Shown in pieces: positions 54,805 to 63,238 of a DNA stretch of 64,000 nucleotides. The DNA lies in contig NZ_RFFH01000003.1 in assembly GCF_003696265.1 (NCBI RefSeq), forward strand, positions 310,001 through 374,000, read 5' to 3'. A model generated the notes under the pieces. That model did no database searches, was not told the DNA's origin, and saw only the letters and a program-made list of their open reading frames with translations. This DNA comes from Nocardia stercoris (GTDB taxonomy: Bacteria; Actinomycetota; Actinomycetes; Mycobacteriales; Mycobacteriaceae). The position numbers and the translations under genes were made by a program. Position 1 is the stretch's first letter. Each line of letters starts with the position of its first letter.

Positions 54805-55824
54805 TCACATGGTGAGGACCATTCGGTAGCGGGCTCGTCCTTCGTCCGCGTCCGTGTATGCCTGGGCGGCGTCGGACAGGGGACGTTCCTCGATGCGGGC
54901 CCGAACGCCGGCGAGGACGGCGAACCGCATCGCCTCTTCGACATCGCGCGCGGTGCCTGCCGGATGGCCGGTCACGCTGTATCCGGGCATGATCAGCTGC
55001 AGCGGGCTGATCGGGAGCGGGTCGGTGGCGGCGCCGATGATTACCAGTTCGCCGCGAGGGAGGAGGCCACCGACCGTTGCGGCCATCGCTGCCGAGTTCG
55101 CGGCGGTGGCGAGCACGACGGACACCCCGCCGAGCTCTCGCAGGCTGTCGCCGACGTCGCCGGCGGTGGAGTCCACGTAGTGGTGCGCCCCCAACGCGAG
55201 GGCGTCGTCACGTTTGCCGGTTCCGCGGGCGATCGCGATCGTCTCGAACCCCATCGCGCGGGCGAACTGGATCCCGAGGTGACCGAGACCGCCGACGCCG
55301 AGGACGGCCACCCGATCACCGGGCAGCGCACGGGTCTTGCGCAGGGCGTCGAAGGTGGTCACTCCCGCGCAGGCCATCGGCGCGGCGTCGGCGAAGGAAA
55401 GCTCATCCGGGATGCGAGCGAGGGCGTTGGCCGGAACCGTGACCGACTCGGCGTACCCACCCGGATATTGCCAGCTCGGGACCTGCAGATTCTCGCAGTG
55501 GATGAAGATGCCCTGGCGGCAGGGAACACACCGGTTGCAGTGACCCCCGAACCATCCCACCGCGACGCGGTCCCCGAGACCGAAACCGGCCACACCGGCA
55601 CCGAGTTCGGCAATGGTTCCGGCTATTTCGTGGCCCGGTGTCAGGGGCCAGGTCGTCCCGGGGAATCCGCCGTTGACGAAACCGTGGTCGGTGCCGCAGA
55701 TTCCACACGCGGACACTGCGATTCGAACCTGACCTGGATCGGGTGACCGGGTTTCGACGTCCACGAGGGTCAACTTCTCCCCGGCCGATGCGACGTGTAC
55801 TGCACGATGAGTGGGCATCTTCAT
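54805..55824 (-). CDS. Zinc-dependent alcohol dehydrogenase
   Basis: MDR enzyme of 339 residues with both zinc sites: catalytic ligands in CGICGTDHGF and PGHEIAG, and four structural cysteines in HCNRCVPCRQGIFIHCENLQ. The NAD(P) motif is VLGVGGLGHLGIQFARAMG. The lineage is that of AdhP/YahK-type alcohol or aldehyde reductases. ATG 55824 (ATG 55818 possible). It converges with the enoyl-reductase-like gene 31 bp away and follows the SRPBCC gene by 40 bp, so the latter two may be co-transcribed. Confidence 0.88.
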   Translation of the reverse strand: MKMPTHRAVHVASAGEKLTLVDVETRSPDPGQVRIAVSACGICGTDHGFVNGGFPGTTWPLTPGHEIAGTIAELGAGVAGFGLGDRVAVGWFGGHCNRCVPCRQGIFIHCENLQVPSWQYPGGYAESVTVPANALARIPDELSFADAAPMACAGVTTFDALRKTRALPGDRVAVLGVGGLGHLGIQFARAMGFETIAIARGTGKRDDALALGAHHYVDSTAGDVGDSLRELGGVSVVLATAANSAAMAATVGGLLPRGELVIIGAATDPLPISPLQLIMPGYSVTGHPAGTARDVEEAMRFAVLAGVRARIEERPLSDAAQAYTDADEGRARYRMVLTM

Positions 55825-55864
55825 CCTCGCTCTCCATGTCGGGCACTGCAGGGATGGAACGTGG

Positions 55865-56332
55865 TTACGCCGGGCCGTCGGTCCGCCGGCCGGAGTTTCG
55901 GGCTTCGACAGCCTTGATCGTGTTGACGAACGCCTTGTCCAGGACTCCCTTGCCGACAGTCCCGAGCACGGCCTCGAGCATGCGGCCCTTGAGGTTCTTG
56001 CCCTCGCGAACCACGACGACATCCACGTCGGTTTTCCCGTCGGGCATCGAGGTGAGGGTGTAGGTGTGGCCCGATGCGCCGCCCCACAGGTTGGAGTCGG
56101 TGGTCTTCATGACGATGTGGCGCGGGTCGGACCAGTCGTAGTCCAGACGCTCCCAGATGCCGCTCGAGCCCTCGGTGACGTCGGCATGATCGGGTGTCCG
56201 GTCGTGTACCTGGAGGTATTTGTCGGCGCTGTTGCCGAACACCTGCGACCGGCCCGGGCCGAAGTCGGTCAGCGCGGCGAGGAACTGCTCGGGTGTCACG
56301 GTAGTCGTGTGGTTGAGATGAATGGTGGACAT
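55865..56332 (-). CDS. SRPBCC-family protein
   Basis: Protein of 155 residues: MSTIHLNHTTTVTPEQFLAA at the N-terminus, a central beta-sheet (SGIWERLDYDWSDPRHIVMK, HTYTLTSMPDGKTDVDVVVV) and a long C-terminal helix (EAVLGTVGKGVLDKAFVNTI). This is the lipid-binding START-like fold. No catalytic role can be read. It is the first gene of a probable leftward pair with the alcohol dehydrogenase. Confidence 0.78.
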   Translation of the reverse strand: MSTIHLNHTTTVTPEQFLAALTDFGPGRSQVFGNSADKYLQVHDRTPDHADVTEGSSGIWERLDYDWSDPRHIVMKTTDSNLWGGASGHTYTLTSMPDGKTDVDVVVVREGKNLKGRMLEAVLGTVGKGVLDKAFVNTIKAVEARNSGRRTDGPA

Positions 56333-56502
56333 CGCGGTGCTCCTGAACGGTGAGTGATCGGCATTCTCGATTCGGCTGATGATGGATCAGAGCGACGGCT
56401 GGCTCGACGAGGCAGGGGCGTACCAGTCGGGTCAATTGTCCTCGTATTGCCTGGTCGTGCCTAGTGCACCGGTGCGGCGCAGCACGTCTTCGCGCTCCGA
56501 CC

Positions 56503-56549
56503 GGCCGAGCCTCCCGGATCCCCCGTCGGCAACCGATAGGAATGGGGTA
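56503..56549 (+). repeat. Promoter-region repeat, copy 2
   Basis: Second copy of the element at 53661. The -10-like TAGGAA (56536-56541) lies only about 7 bases before ATG 56549, so the lipoprotein mRNA would be leaderless, whereas in copy 1 the same sequence gives a longer leader. Confidence 0.65.
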
Positions 56550-57073
56550 TGACCCCGATCGCGATCCGCACCACCGGCGCCCTCGCAGCGGTCGCCGTCT
56601 GCGGACTGGTCACGGCCTGCGGCAGCATCCAGGCGTTCTTCTCCCCCACGACACCCGTGTCGAGTCCGCCGCCACCGACCGTGGCGGCGGACTCGCTCGG
56701 GACGCTGTTGACGGCGACGCCGTGGCAGACGACCGCCGTCCAGGACCCGCACGGGGATCCGGTGCCACTCACCGACGACCGCGTGCGGCCCTACCTCGGC
56801 TTCGTGTACTTCGCCCGCAACGGCACCTTCACCGCGTTCGGACTCGACGACGCCCCGGCGGCGCACGGCGACTGGTGGCTCACCCCGGACGGTAAGACGC
56901 GCACGATGATCACGAAGAACCCTGCCGGGCAAGAAGTCTCGCGCAGGGATGTCGATGTGGTGATTCTGACCGACAAGGAGTTCGTCGACCGCGTCCGCCC
57001 GGACCCGACCCGCAACAACGACTGGTTCGACATCGTCCACACGCCGACCGACCACCGCGCGCCGGGGACGTAG
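56549..57073 (+). CDS. DUF4822-domain lipoprotein (second copy)
   Basis: Exported lipoprotein of 174 residues. The lipobox is LVTAC, followed by a Pro/Ser linker (TPVSSPPPPTV) and the DUF4822 domain: TPWQTTAVQDPHGDPV, LGFVYFARNGTFTAF, HGDWWLTPDGKTRTM, WFDIVHTPTDH. It is clearly paralogous to the gene at 19338 but has diverged. It ends 4 bp from the convergent MarR gene. Function unknown. Confidence 0.85.
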   Translation: MTPIAIRTTGALAAVAVCGLVTACGSIQAFFSPTTPVSSPPPPTVAADSLGTLLTATPWQTTAVQDPHGDPVPLTDDRVRPYLGFVYFARNGTFTAFGLDDAPAAHGDWWLTPDGKTRTMITKNPAGQEVSRRDVDVVILTDKEFVDRVRPDPTRNNDWFDIVHTPTDHRAPGT

Positions 57074-57076
57074 CGG

Positions 57077-57523
57077 TCAGCCGCGGGACCGCACCCGGTG
57101 GCGGTAGTTCTCGATCGACGCATTGAACCGGGCCAGCCCGGTCGCCAGCGCGGTGATGTCCTGCTCGGACCAGTCGGCGAGGATGGCGTCGAGGTGGTGG
57201 ATGCTCTGGGCGCGTTCGGCATCCAGCCGGGCGATGCCCGCTTCGGTGACCCGGAACTTGCGGGCGATGCCACCGTCGGGGTCGGGGATCCGCTCGGCGA
57301 CGCCGGCGCGCAGCATCGCGGCGGTCTGCCGGTTGAGGGTGGAGACGTCCAGCCCGAGCGAGTCGCTGAGCTGCCCGATCGACATCGGGCCTTCCACGCG
57401 CAGCACGCTCAGCAACAGGTACGCGCTGCGGTCGAGCCCGCTGTCCACGTTCTTGCGTGAGATCAGGCTGTAGCGACCGAAGAGCATGGTCTCGAACTCG
57501 AGCCGCTCGGTGGGCGTCGTCAA
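57077..57523 (-). CDS. MarR-family transcriptional regulator
   Basis: Winged-helix regulator of 148 residues. DNA-binding part PMSIGQLSDSLGLDVSTLNR followed by QTAAMLRAGVAERIPDPDGG (the beta wing). Helices at both ends form the dimer interface. It diverges from an MFS exporter gene across 113 bp with a nested palindrome, the classical layout for a MarR repressor of drug efflux. Confidence 0.9.
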   Translation of the reverse strand: MTTPTERLEFETMLFGRYSLISRKNVDSGLDRSAYLLLSVLRVEGPMSIGQLSDSLGLDVSTLNRQTAAMLRAGVAERIPDPDGGIARKFRVTEAGIARLDAERAQSIHHLDAILADWSEQDITALATGLARFNASIENYRHRVRSRG

Positions 57524-57563
57524 TGCACCTCCTCAATTGCCCCCAGCCTACGTGGCGTGCACG

Positions 57564-57596
57564 ACACATTGAATGTGCATCATGCACATCATGTGT
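57564..57596. promoter_or_regulatory. Nested MarR operator
   Basis: The inner palindrome ATGTGCAT-C-ATGCACAT (57573-57589, perfect) is framed by ACACAT (57564-57569) and ATGTGT (57591-57596). The -10-like TATAGT (57596-57601) of the MFS gene abuts it, so binding would block that promoter. The 17-bp core is the usual MarR operator size. Confidence 0.75.
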
Positions 57597-57636
57597 ATAG
57601 TACATCTATCGTCGACTCGTGAGGGAGAACCCAGCC

Positions 57637-59124
57637 ATGACCAGATCCGAATCCGTGGCGCGGCCGGGCGACCACAGCGCGCCGTCGGCCCGGGCGAACG
57701 CGAGCGCCATGCTCGCGGTGCTGGCCTACACCGGAGTCGTCGCCTCCCTGATGCAGACGCTCGTGGTGCCGCTGCTGGGTGAACTGCCGCGCATCGTGCA
57801 CTCCACCCCCACGAACACGTCCTGGGTCGTCACGGTCACACTGCTCGTCGCCGCCGTCGCGACCCCGGTCGCCGGCCGGCTCGGCGACATGTTCGGCAAG
57901 CGCCGCATGCTGATCCTGTCGACCGTGCCGCTGCTGGCCGGATCCGTCGTGTGCGCCACAGCCGGCTCACTGATCCAGATGGTCGCCGGGCGCGGACTGC
58001 AGGGCCTCGGCGTCGGCACCATCCCACTGGCCATCGCGCTGCTGCGCGACGTGATGCCGCCCGAACGCCTCGGCTCGGCCATCGCCCTGATCAGTTCCTC
58101 GCTGGGTATCGGCGGCGCCCTCGGCCTGCCGCTCGCGTCGGCAATCACCGAATTCAGCAGCTGGCGCGTCATGTTCTGGGCCGCAGCGGTTCTCGTCGGG
58201 ATCGCGACCGCACTCATCTACGTCGTGGTCCCGGAGGGCACCTCCGAAGGCTCGTCCGGCCGCTTCGACGGGCTCGGCGCGGTGCTGCTCGGCGGCGGCC
58301 TGGTGAGCCTGCTGCTGCCGATCTCCAAGGGCGCGAACTGGGGTTGGACCAGCGGCACCACCATCGGGCTGTTCACCACAGCCGTCGTCGTCCTGCTGAT
58401 CTGGGGCTGGTGGGAACTACGCTCCCCCGAACCGCTGGTCGACCTGCGGGTCACCGCCCGGCCGCAGGTGCTGGTCACCAACCTCGCCAGCATCGCCGTC
58501 GGCGTCGGCCTGTACGCGCTGCAACTGAGCCTGCCGCAGCTGATGCAGCTGCCGAAGTCGCTCGGCTACGGCCTCGGTCAGTCGATGATCCAGATGGGCC
58601 TGTGGATGGCCACCGGCGGCATCATGATGATGGTCGTCTCCCCGATCGGCGCGAAACTGTCCGCGGCCCGCAACCCGAAGGTCACGCTGGTCATCGGCGC
58701 GCTCGTCATGGCGGCCGGATACGGTGTCGCACTGCCGCTGATGGGATCCATCTGGGGACTGCTGGTGGTCAACATCGTGGTCAGCAGCGGCGTGGCCTTC
58801 GCCTACGGCGCGATGCCCGCCCTGATCATGGGCGCGGTCCCGCAGTCGGAGACCGCCGCCGCCAACAGCTTCAACACCCTGATGCGCTCACTGGGCACCT
58901 CCACCTCCGCCGCCGTGGTCGGCGCGGTTCTCGCCCAGATGACCATCTCGATGGACGGGCACAATGTGCCCACCGAGCACGGTTTCCGCACGGTCTTCCT
59001 GATCGGCAGCGTGGTCTGCCTGGTGGCCGCGGTGATCGCGATGCTGATCCCGCTCGCCAAGACCGCGGCGGGCGGTCGCGGCGAGCGGGAGCCGAAACCG
59101 ACTGTCGCCCTGGCGAAGAGCTGA
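57637..59124 (+). CDS. MFS drug exporter, DHA2 (14-helix) family
   Basis: Membrane protein of 495 residues. Helix 1 is unusual in lacking the common Asp (GVVASLMQTLVVPLLGEL). Motif A is GRLGDMFGKRRMLILS, and the motif C region is SLGIGGALGLPLASAITEFS. The closest family look is actinobacterial multidrug exporters under MarR control. ATG 57637 follows GAGGGAG (GTG 57619 possible). Substrate unknown. Confidence 0.9.
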   Translation: MTRSESVARPGDHSAPSARANASAMLAVLAYTGVVASLMQTLVVPLLGELPRIVHSTPTNTSWVVTVTLLVAAVATPVAGRLGDMFGKRRMLILSTVPLLAGSVVCATAGSLIQMVAGRGLQGLGVGTIPLAIALLRDVMPPERLGSAIALISSSLGIGGALGLPLASAITEFSSWRVMFWAAAVLVGIATALIYVVVPEGTSEGSSGRFDGLGAVLLGGGLVSLLLPISKGANWGWTSGTTIGLFTTAVVVLLIWGWWELRSPEPLVDLRVTARPQVLVTNLASIAVGVGLYALQLSLPQLMQLPKSLGYGLGQSMIQMGLWMATGGIMMMVVSPIGAKLSAARNPKVTLVIGALVMAAGYGVALPLMGSIWGLLVVNIVVSSGVAFAYGAMPALIMGAVPQSETAAANSFNTLMRSLGTSTSAAVVGAVLAQMTISMDGHNVPTEHGFRTVFLIGSVVCLVAAVIAMLIPLAKTAAGGRGEREPKPTVALAKS

Positions 59125-59132
59125 GCCCGGAC

Positions 59133-59170
59133 GCGGTGTCGGGACCCGTGCGACCGGGCCCAGACACCGC
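59133..59170. terminator. Terminator between convergent genes
   Basis: GCGGTGTC (59133-59140) and GACACCGC (59163-59170) are perfect 8-bp arms, with further GGGACC/GGGCCC complementarity in the loop. It lies between the exporter stop and the stop of the leftward gene at 59184. Confidence 0.55.
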
Positions 59171-59183
59171 GCCCTGCGTCCTG

Positions 59184-59603
59184 CTAGCCGCGTGGTGCCA
59201 GTCCGGCGTACAGCAGTGCACCCGACTGCGGCTCCCGGACGATCAGCACCGCGTCACCCGCACGGGGGATCTCGAGGCGAGACACGAGGGTCGTGATCGA
59301 GGTCTGCGAACCGCCCAGGTCAAGTACGAGAACGACATTCGGGTTGTCGTTGATCGTCTGCCCGGTGTCTTGCACCTGCACGACCGTCGCAGTCTCGGTC
59401 GGTACTCCGCTCGCCAGTAACCCCTGAACCTGCTGGGCCTGGTTGGCAGAGTTCATCGCACCCTGCATCGCATTGGTGAATTCGCTGCCCATCACCGCTT
59501 TGGTCAGCTTGCCGGTAAAGCCTTTGCCTTTGACGATCCGGTCGGCCTGCTGCATGGCGTCGGCCTGACGCTCTGCCATGGGCTTCCTGTTGAAGAGTCC
59601 CAC
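59184..59603 (-). CDS. Conserved hypothetical protein
   Basis: GTG 59603 behind GGAGGAAGC gives 139 residues. The N-terminal half is helical and Gln/Ala/Lys-rich (MAERQADAMQQADRIVKGKG, then EFTNAMQGAMNSANQAQQVQ). The C-terminal half is beta-like (TATVVQVQDTGQTINDNPNV, LVSRLEIPRAGDAVLIVRE). No signal peptide. The domain split suggests a coiled-coil plus OB-like fold. Not recognised. Confidence 0.7.
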   Translation of the reverse strand: MGLFNRKPMAERQADAMQQADRIVKGKGFTGKLTKAVMGSEFTNAMQGAMNSANQAQQVQGLLASGVPTETATVVQVQDTGQTINDNPNVVLVLDLGGSQTSITTLVSRLEIPRAGDAVLIVREPQSGALLYAGLAPRG

Positions 59604-59771
59604 CGCTTCCTCCAATTTCGATCCAGAAGCTGCGATCAGAATACTCCGGAACATCCAAGCCACAGCTGCTTTCGGTGTTCGCCAGGGACGGCTGTCAGGC
59701 GGCGAACAGGCCCCACGCGCCGGCCCATGCGTCGCAACCACCGAGATGCCCTCGACACTCCGAGACAGAGC

Positions 59772-60284
59772 CTAGGCGGATGCCGACAGCGAGGACAGCA
59801 GCGCCGTCAGCCACGTACCGAGATCCGAAGGGCCGGTGGGCACCGAGGTGGTGGTCGGGACGGGTGTGGACGTCACGGGAACCGTGGTGCTGGGCGTGCA
59901 GGTCGGGTCGCCCGCGTCGAGGACGGTGAAGACGACCGGGCCCAGGAACCCACCGGTGCCGCCGCTCAGGGCCAACCACAGCTTGTGGTCACCGGCGGCG
60001 GCCGGGGTCCAGGCGGAGGTGAAGTCCGCGCCGCGGACCGTGGGCTGGTCGGCGTCGATCTGGGTCGCCGTGCTCAACGTCGCGCCGTCGAGGAAGTGAT
60101 AGGAATTCGATCCGGCCGGGACCTTGATGGCCGGGACCGTGATCGTGTACGTGTTCCCCGCGCACGGGATCGCGGCGTCCACGGTCATGGCCGGGTCGTC
60201 GGCGCCCGCCACCCCGGCGGCCGCCGCGCTCAGCAGCATTCCCGCCGCGACCGCCCCGATGCTCATCGTCCGACTCTGGTTCAT
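59772..60284 (-). CDS. Secreted Ig-like protein with short Pro-Thr stalk and amphipathic tail
   Basis: Protein of 170 residues. Signal peptide to about residue 28 (AAAAGVAGA), an Ig-like beta domain with Cys in AIPCAGNTY and DPTCTPS, then a short Thr/Pro stretch (STTVPVTSTPVPTTTSVPTG) and a hydrophobic C-terminus DLGTWLTALLSSLSASA. The order two-Cys domain, PT stalk, hydrophobic tail is that of the B1 and B2 proteins at 10-14 kb, although the domain itself differs. ATG 60284 follows GGAGGA. Function unknown. Confidence 0.78.
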   Translation of the reverse strand: MNQSRTMSIGAVAAGMLLSAAAAGVAGADDPAMTVDAAIPCAGNTYTITVPAIKVPAGSNSYHFLDGATLSTATQIDADQPTVRGADFTSAWTPAAAGDHKLWLALSGGTGGFLGPVVFTVLDAGDPTCTPSTTVPVTSTPVPTTTSVPTGPSDLGTWLTALLSSLSASA

Positions 60285-60479
60285 CCTCGGCTCCTCCTTC
60301 ACCGAACGGCGATGTGCCGTTCTCCCTCCACCTTTCGAGCACTACGGCGCACCCGTTAACCCCCCTCCCGGGCCCGCGGCTCGTTCCGGCCACCGGCGCA
60401 TACTGTCCACCGATCGACGGACACCACCGTCAGCCGAGCGGTCGTCGCGGCGACGGGCCGGGGCGCGCAGGCTGGAACC

Positions 60480-61928
60480 ATGACCTCCACACAGCGTTCC
60501 GCCCCGCTCCCGGTGTCGGAAAACCACTATCTCGCAGGCAATTTCGGCCCGGTGGCCCAGGAGGTGACCGCCTACGACCTACCGGTCACCGGCAGCATCC
60601 CCGACTACCTCGACGGACGATTCCTGCGCATCGGCCCGAATCCGATCGACCCGAATCCCGAGACCTACCAATGGTTTCTAGGTGAGGGCATGGTGCACGG
60701 GCTGCGCATCGGCGACAGTCGCGCCCAGTGGTACCGCAATCGCTGGGTCCGCTCGGCGCGCGTCGCGCGCGCCCTCGGCGAGGAGTGGCGCGGCGGCCCG
60801 TGGCGCGGCGGATTCGACTTCGCCGCCAACACCAATATCATCGGCCATGCCGGGCGCACCCTGGCACTGACCGAAACCGGCGCTCGCCCTTACGAACTCG
60901 ACGACGAGCTCGACACCGTCGGCCCCAGCGACTTCTGCGGCTCCCTGCGGGGCGGTTACACCGCCCATCCCAAACGGGATCCGGTCTCCGGCGAACTGCA
61001 TGCCGTGTCCTACAACCCGCTGCGCGCGAACCTGGCCCGCTACTCGGTCACCGGCGTCGATGGCCGGATCCGGCGCGAGGTCGACATCCCGTTGCGCGGC
61101 TCGGTCATGATCCACGACTTCGCGCTCACCGAGAACTACGTGCTGATCTACGACCTTCCGGTGGTGCTCGACCTCGGCAACAAGCTGCTGAACCGGTTCT
61201 TCTCCACCCATAGCACGCCGTCTCCGCTCGCGGCTGCGGCGATGAGCCTGTCGCATCGAGTACAACCCAAGAACCTCCAGCTGCCCTACCGCTGGGACCC
61301 CAGCTACGGCGCCCGGATCGGTGTGCTGCCGAGAGAGCGGACGGCGGCAAAGGTCCGCTGGTTCGAGATCGAGCCGTGCTTCGTCTACCACACGCTCAAC
61401 GCTTACGAGGAGGGCCAGCGGATCGTGATCGACGCGGTCCGGCACCCCAGCACGTTCGTCAACGGCCACAACGAACCCACGATCGGCGTGCCGGCCCTGC
61501 ATCGATGGACTGCCGACCTGGCAACCGGACGGATCACGGAGGCCCCGCTGGACGATCGGCGACAGGAGTTCCCGCGCGTCGACGAGCGACTGATCGGGCG
61601 GCGGCACCGGTTCGGTTATTCGGTCGCGCGCCTGAATGTTCCGGACACACGATCGGCGGACACGCTGCTGCGCAACGACGTCACCACCGGGACGACGGAG
61701 GTGGTCTCCTTCGACGGTGACGGCGAACCGGGTGAGTTCATCCACGTGCCCAGCGGACCCGGCACGCCGGAGGACGACGGCGTGGTGATGGGCTTCGTCT
61801 ACCGGCACGAGACCGGCCGCAGCGACCTGGTCATCCTCGACGCGGGCACCCTCGACCATGTGGCCACAGTGCATCTGCCCGCGCGGGTGCCCAACGGTTT
61901 TCACGGCAACTGGGTGCCGACCGCATGA
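60480..61928 (+). CDS. Carotenoid cleavage oxygenase
   Basis: Non-haem iron(II) dioxygenase of 482 residues that cleaves carotenoid or apocarotenoid (or stilbene-like) double bonds. The four iron-binding His are visible in YTAHPKRDP, SVMIHDFALT, FVYHTLNAYEEG and the C-terminal GFHGNWVP. The N-terminal PDYLDGRFLRIGPNPIDPNP and PGEFIHVPSGPGTPEDDG motifs are family hallmarks. Its TGA overlaps the histidine kinase ATG (ATGA), tying it to the two-component system. Confidence 0.93.
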   Translation: MTSTQRSAPLPVSENHYLAGNFGPVAQEVTAYDLPVTGSIPDYLDGRFLRIGPNPIDPNPETYQWFLGEGMVHGLRIGDSRAQWYRNRWVRSARVARALGEEWRGGPWRGGFDFAANTNIIGHAGRTLALTETGARPYELDDELDTVGPSDFCGSLRGGYTAHPKRDPVSGELHAVSYNPLRANLARYSVTGVDGRIRREVDIPLRGSVMIHDFALTENYVLIYDLPVVLDLGNKLLNRFFSTHSTPSPLAAAAMSLSHRVQPKNLQLPYRWDPSYGARIGVLPRERTAAKVRWFEIEPCFVYHTLNAYEEGQRIVIDAVRHPSTFVNGHNEPTIGVPALHRWTADLATGRITEAPLDDRRQEFPRVDERLIGRRHRFGYSVARLNVPDTRSADTLLRNDVTTGTTEVVSFDGDGEPGEFIHVPSGPGTPEDDGVVMGFVYRHETGRSDLVILDAGTLDHVATVHLPARVPNGFHGNWVPTA

Positions 61929-63238
61929 GCACGCCCACGCCCGGCACCGGCCGTACGATCGCGCCGAAACCGGCCGTCGACGGCCCCGCCGGGCGCGGAC
62001 GTGCGGCGGCCCGGTCGGGTAGATTTTCCGGAATGTGGTGGGCGCAGCCGCAGCTTCGGCCCTGGACCTGGTACCTGCTGGGCAATCTCGTCATCGGGGT
62101 CGCCGCTGAGCTGTTCCTCGCTCCGGATCTCGCGCCCGAGTTGCCGGGGTTGGCCGTCTTCGTCGCAATCCCCTTGTGCTGCTTGCTGTTCGGCGAGCGG
62201 GTGTTCCACGGCCACGACCGCACGGTGCACGATCCGGACCCGTACGCGGTGGTGTTCGCGCTGACCGTCACGGCCCTGCAGTTCCTGGCCACGGCCCTCG
62301 CCCCGGGCGTCGCGTTCGCGCTGCCGCTGCTGTTCCCATTGCTGTTCATGTCGCTACCGCTGCGGTTCGCGCTGGTCGCGGCCGCGATCGCCGGAGCCGG
62401 CCTGCCGGCGGCGGCGATCGCAGGAGCCGGCCTGCCGCTGGTCGCGAATTTCGCCGGCGCGGTGATGCCCGCCGGGTTCGTGATCGTGGTCAGCGTGATG
62501 GGCGCGGTACTGGGTCCGCTGATCGGCGCCCTGATCATCGAACGCGTCCGGGTCACCGATCGGCAGGCCGAACTGCTCGCCGAGGTCACCGCGAGCCGCG
62601 CCGAGGTCGCGCGCCTGGCCCACGAATCCGGTGGACTCGCCGAGCGAGCCCGGCTGGCCGGCGAGATCCACGACACCCTCGCCCAGGGCTTCACCAGCAT
62701 CATCACCCTCGCCGAGGCCATCGACTCCGAGCTGGACGCGCACCCCGACCGCGCGCGCGAACACCTCGAGCTGCTGCGCGCGACAGCCCGGGAGAACCTC
62801 GCCGAATCACGCGCCATGGTGGCGGAATTGACCCCGCCCGCACTGGCCGACCACTCGCTGGGCGCGGCGCTGCGGCGGCAGTGCGACCGGCTCGCCGCCG
62901 AGACCGGGCTGACCGTCGACGTGCACAGCGACCCCGACCTGTCGGCGCTCCCGACCGCCACCGGCGTCGTGGTGCTGCGCTCGGTGCAGGAGGCGTTCGC
63001 CAACGTCCGCAAACACGCCCACGCCTCCCGGGTGGCGGTGCGCCTCGACACCGGTCCGGAACTTCTGCGGATCGTCGTGTGCGACAACGGCATCGGCTTC
63101 CCGGCGCGCGAACCCGGCGATCCGGTCGGCTACGGCCTGCACGGCATGCGCACCCGGGTCGAAGAAGTCGGCGGCACCGTCACCGTGGCGACCGCCGCCG
63201 ACACCGGCACCACCGTGACGATCGAGGTCCCCGCATGA
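61925..63238 (+). CDS. NarL-type sensor histidine kinase
   Basis: Membrane kinase of 437 residues with about five N-terminal helices and no large sensor domain. A HisKA_3 dimerisation region follows (ARLAGEIHDTLAQGFTSIIT, phosphorylated His at EIHD), then an HATPase domain (SVQEAFANVRKHAHASRV, DNGIGFP, GYGLHGMRTRVEEVGG). It phosphorylates the LuxR-type regulator encoded next, overlapping by 4 bp. A 10-residue segment in a membrane helix is duplicated. Confidence 0.92.
   Translation: MSTPTPGTGRTIAPKPAVDGPAGRGRAAARSGRFSGMWWAQPQLRPWTWYLLGNLVIGVAAELFLAPDLAPELPGLAVFVAIPLCCLLFGERVFHGHDRTVHDPDPYAVVFALTVTALQFLATALAPGVAFALPLLFPLLFMSLPLRFALVAAAIAGAGLPAAAIAGAGLPLVANFAGAVMPAGFVIVVSVMGAVLGPLIGALIIERVRVTDRQAELLAEVTASRAEVARLAHESGGLAERARLAGEIHDTLAQGFTSIITLAEAIDSELDAHPDRAREHLELLRATARENLAESRAMVAELTPPALADHSLGAALRRQCDRLAAETGLTVDVHSDPDLSALPTATGVVVLRSVQEAFANVRKHAHASRVAVRLDTGPELLRIVVCDNGIGFPAREPGDPVGYGLHGMRTRVEEVGGTVTVATAADTGTTVTIEVPA
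62378..62437 (+). repeat. 30-bp tandem duplication inside the histidine kinase gene
   Basis: 62378-62407 and 62408-62437 differ at three bases and encode AAAIAGAGLP twice in a row (about residues 152-171) within a transmembrane region. It keeps frame and lengthens a membrane helix or loop. Confidence 0.85.
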
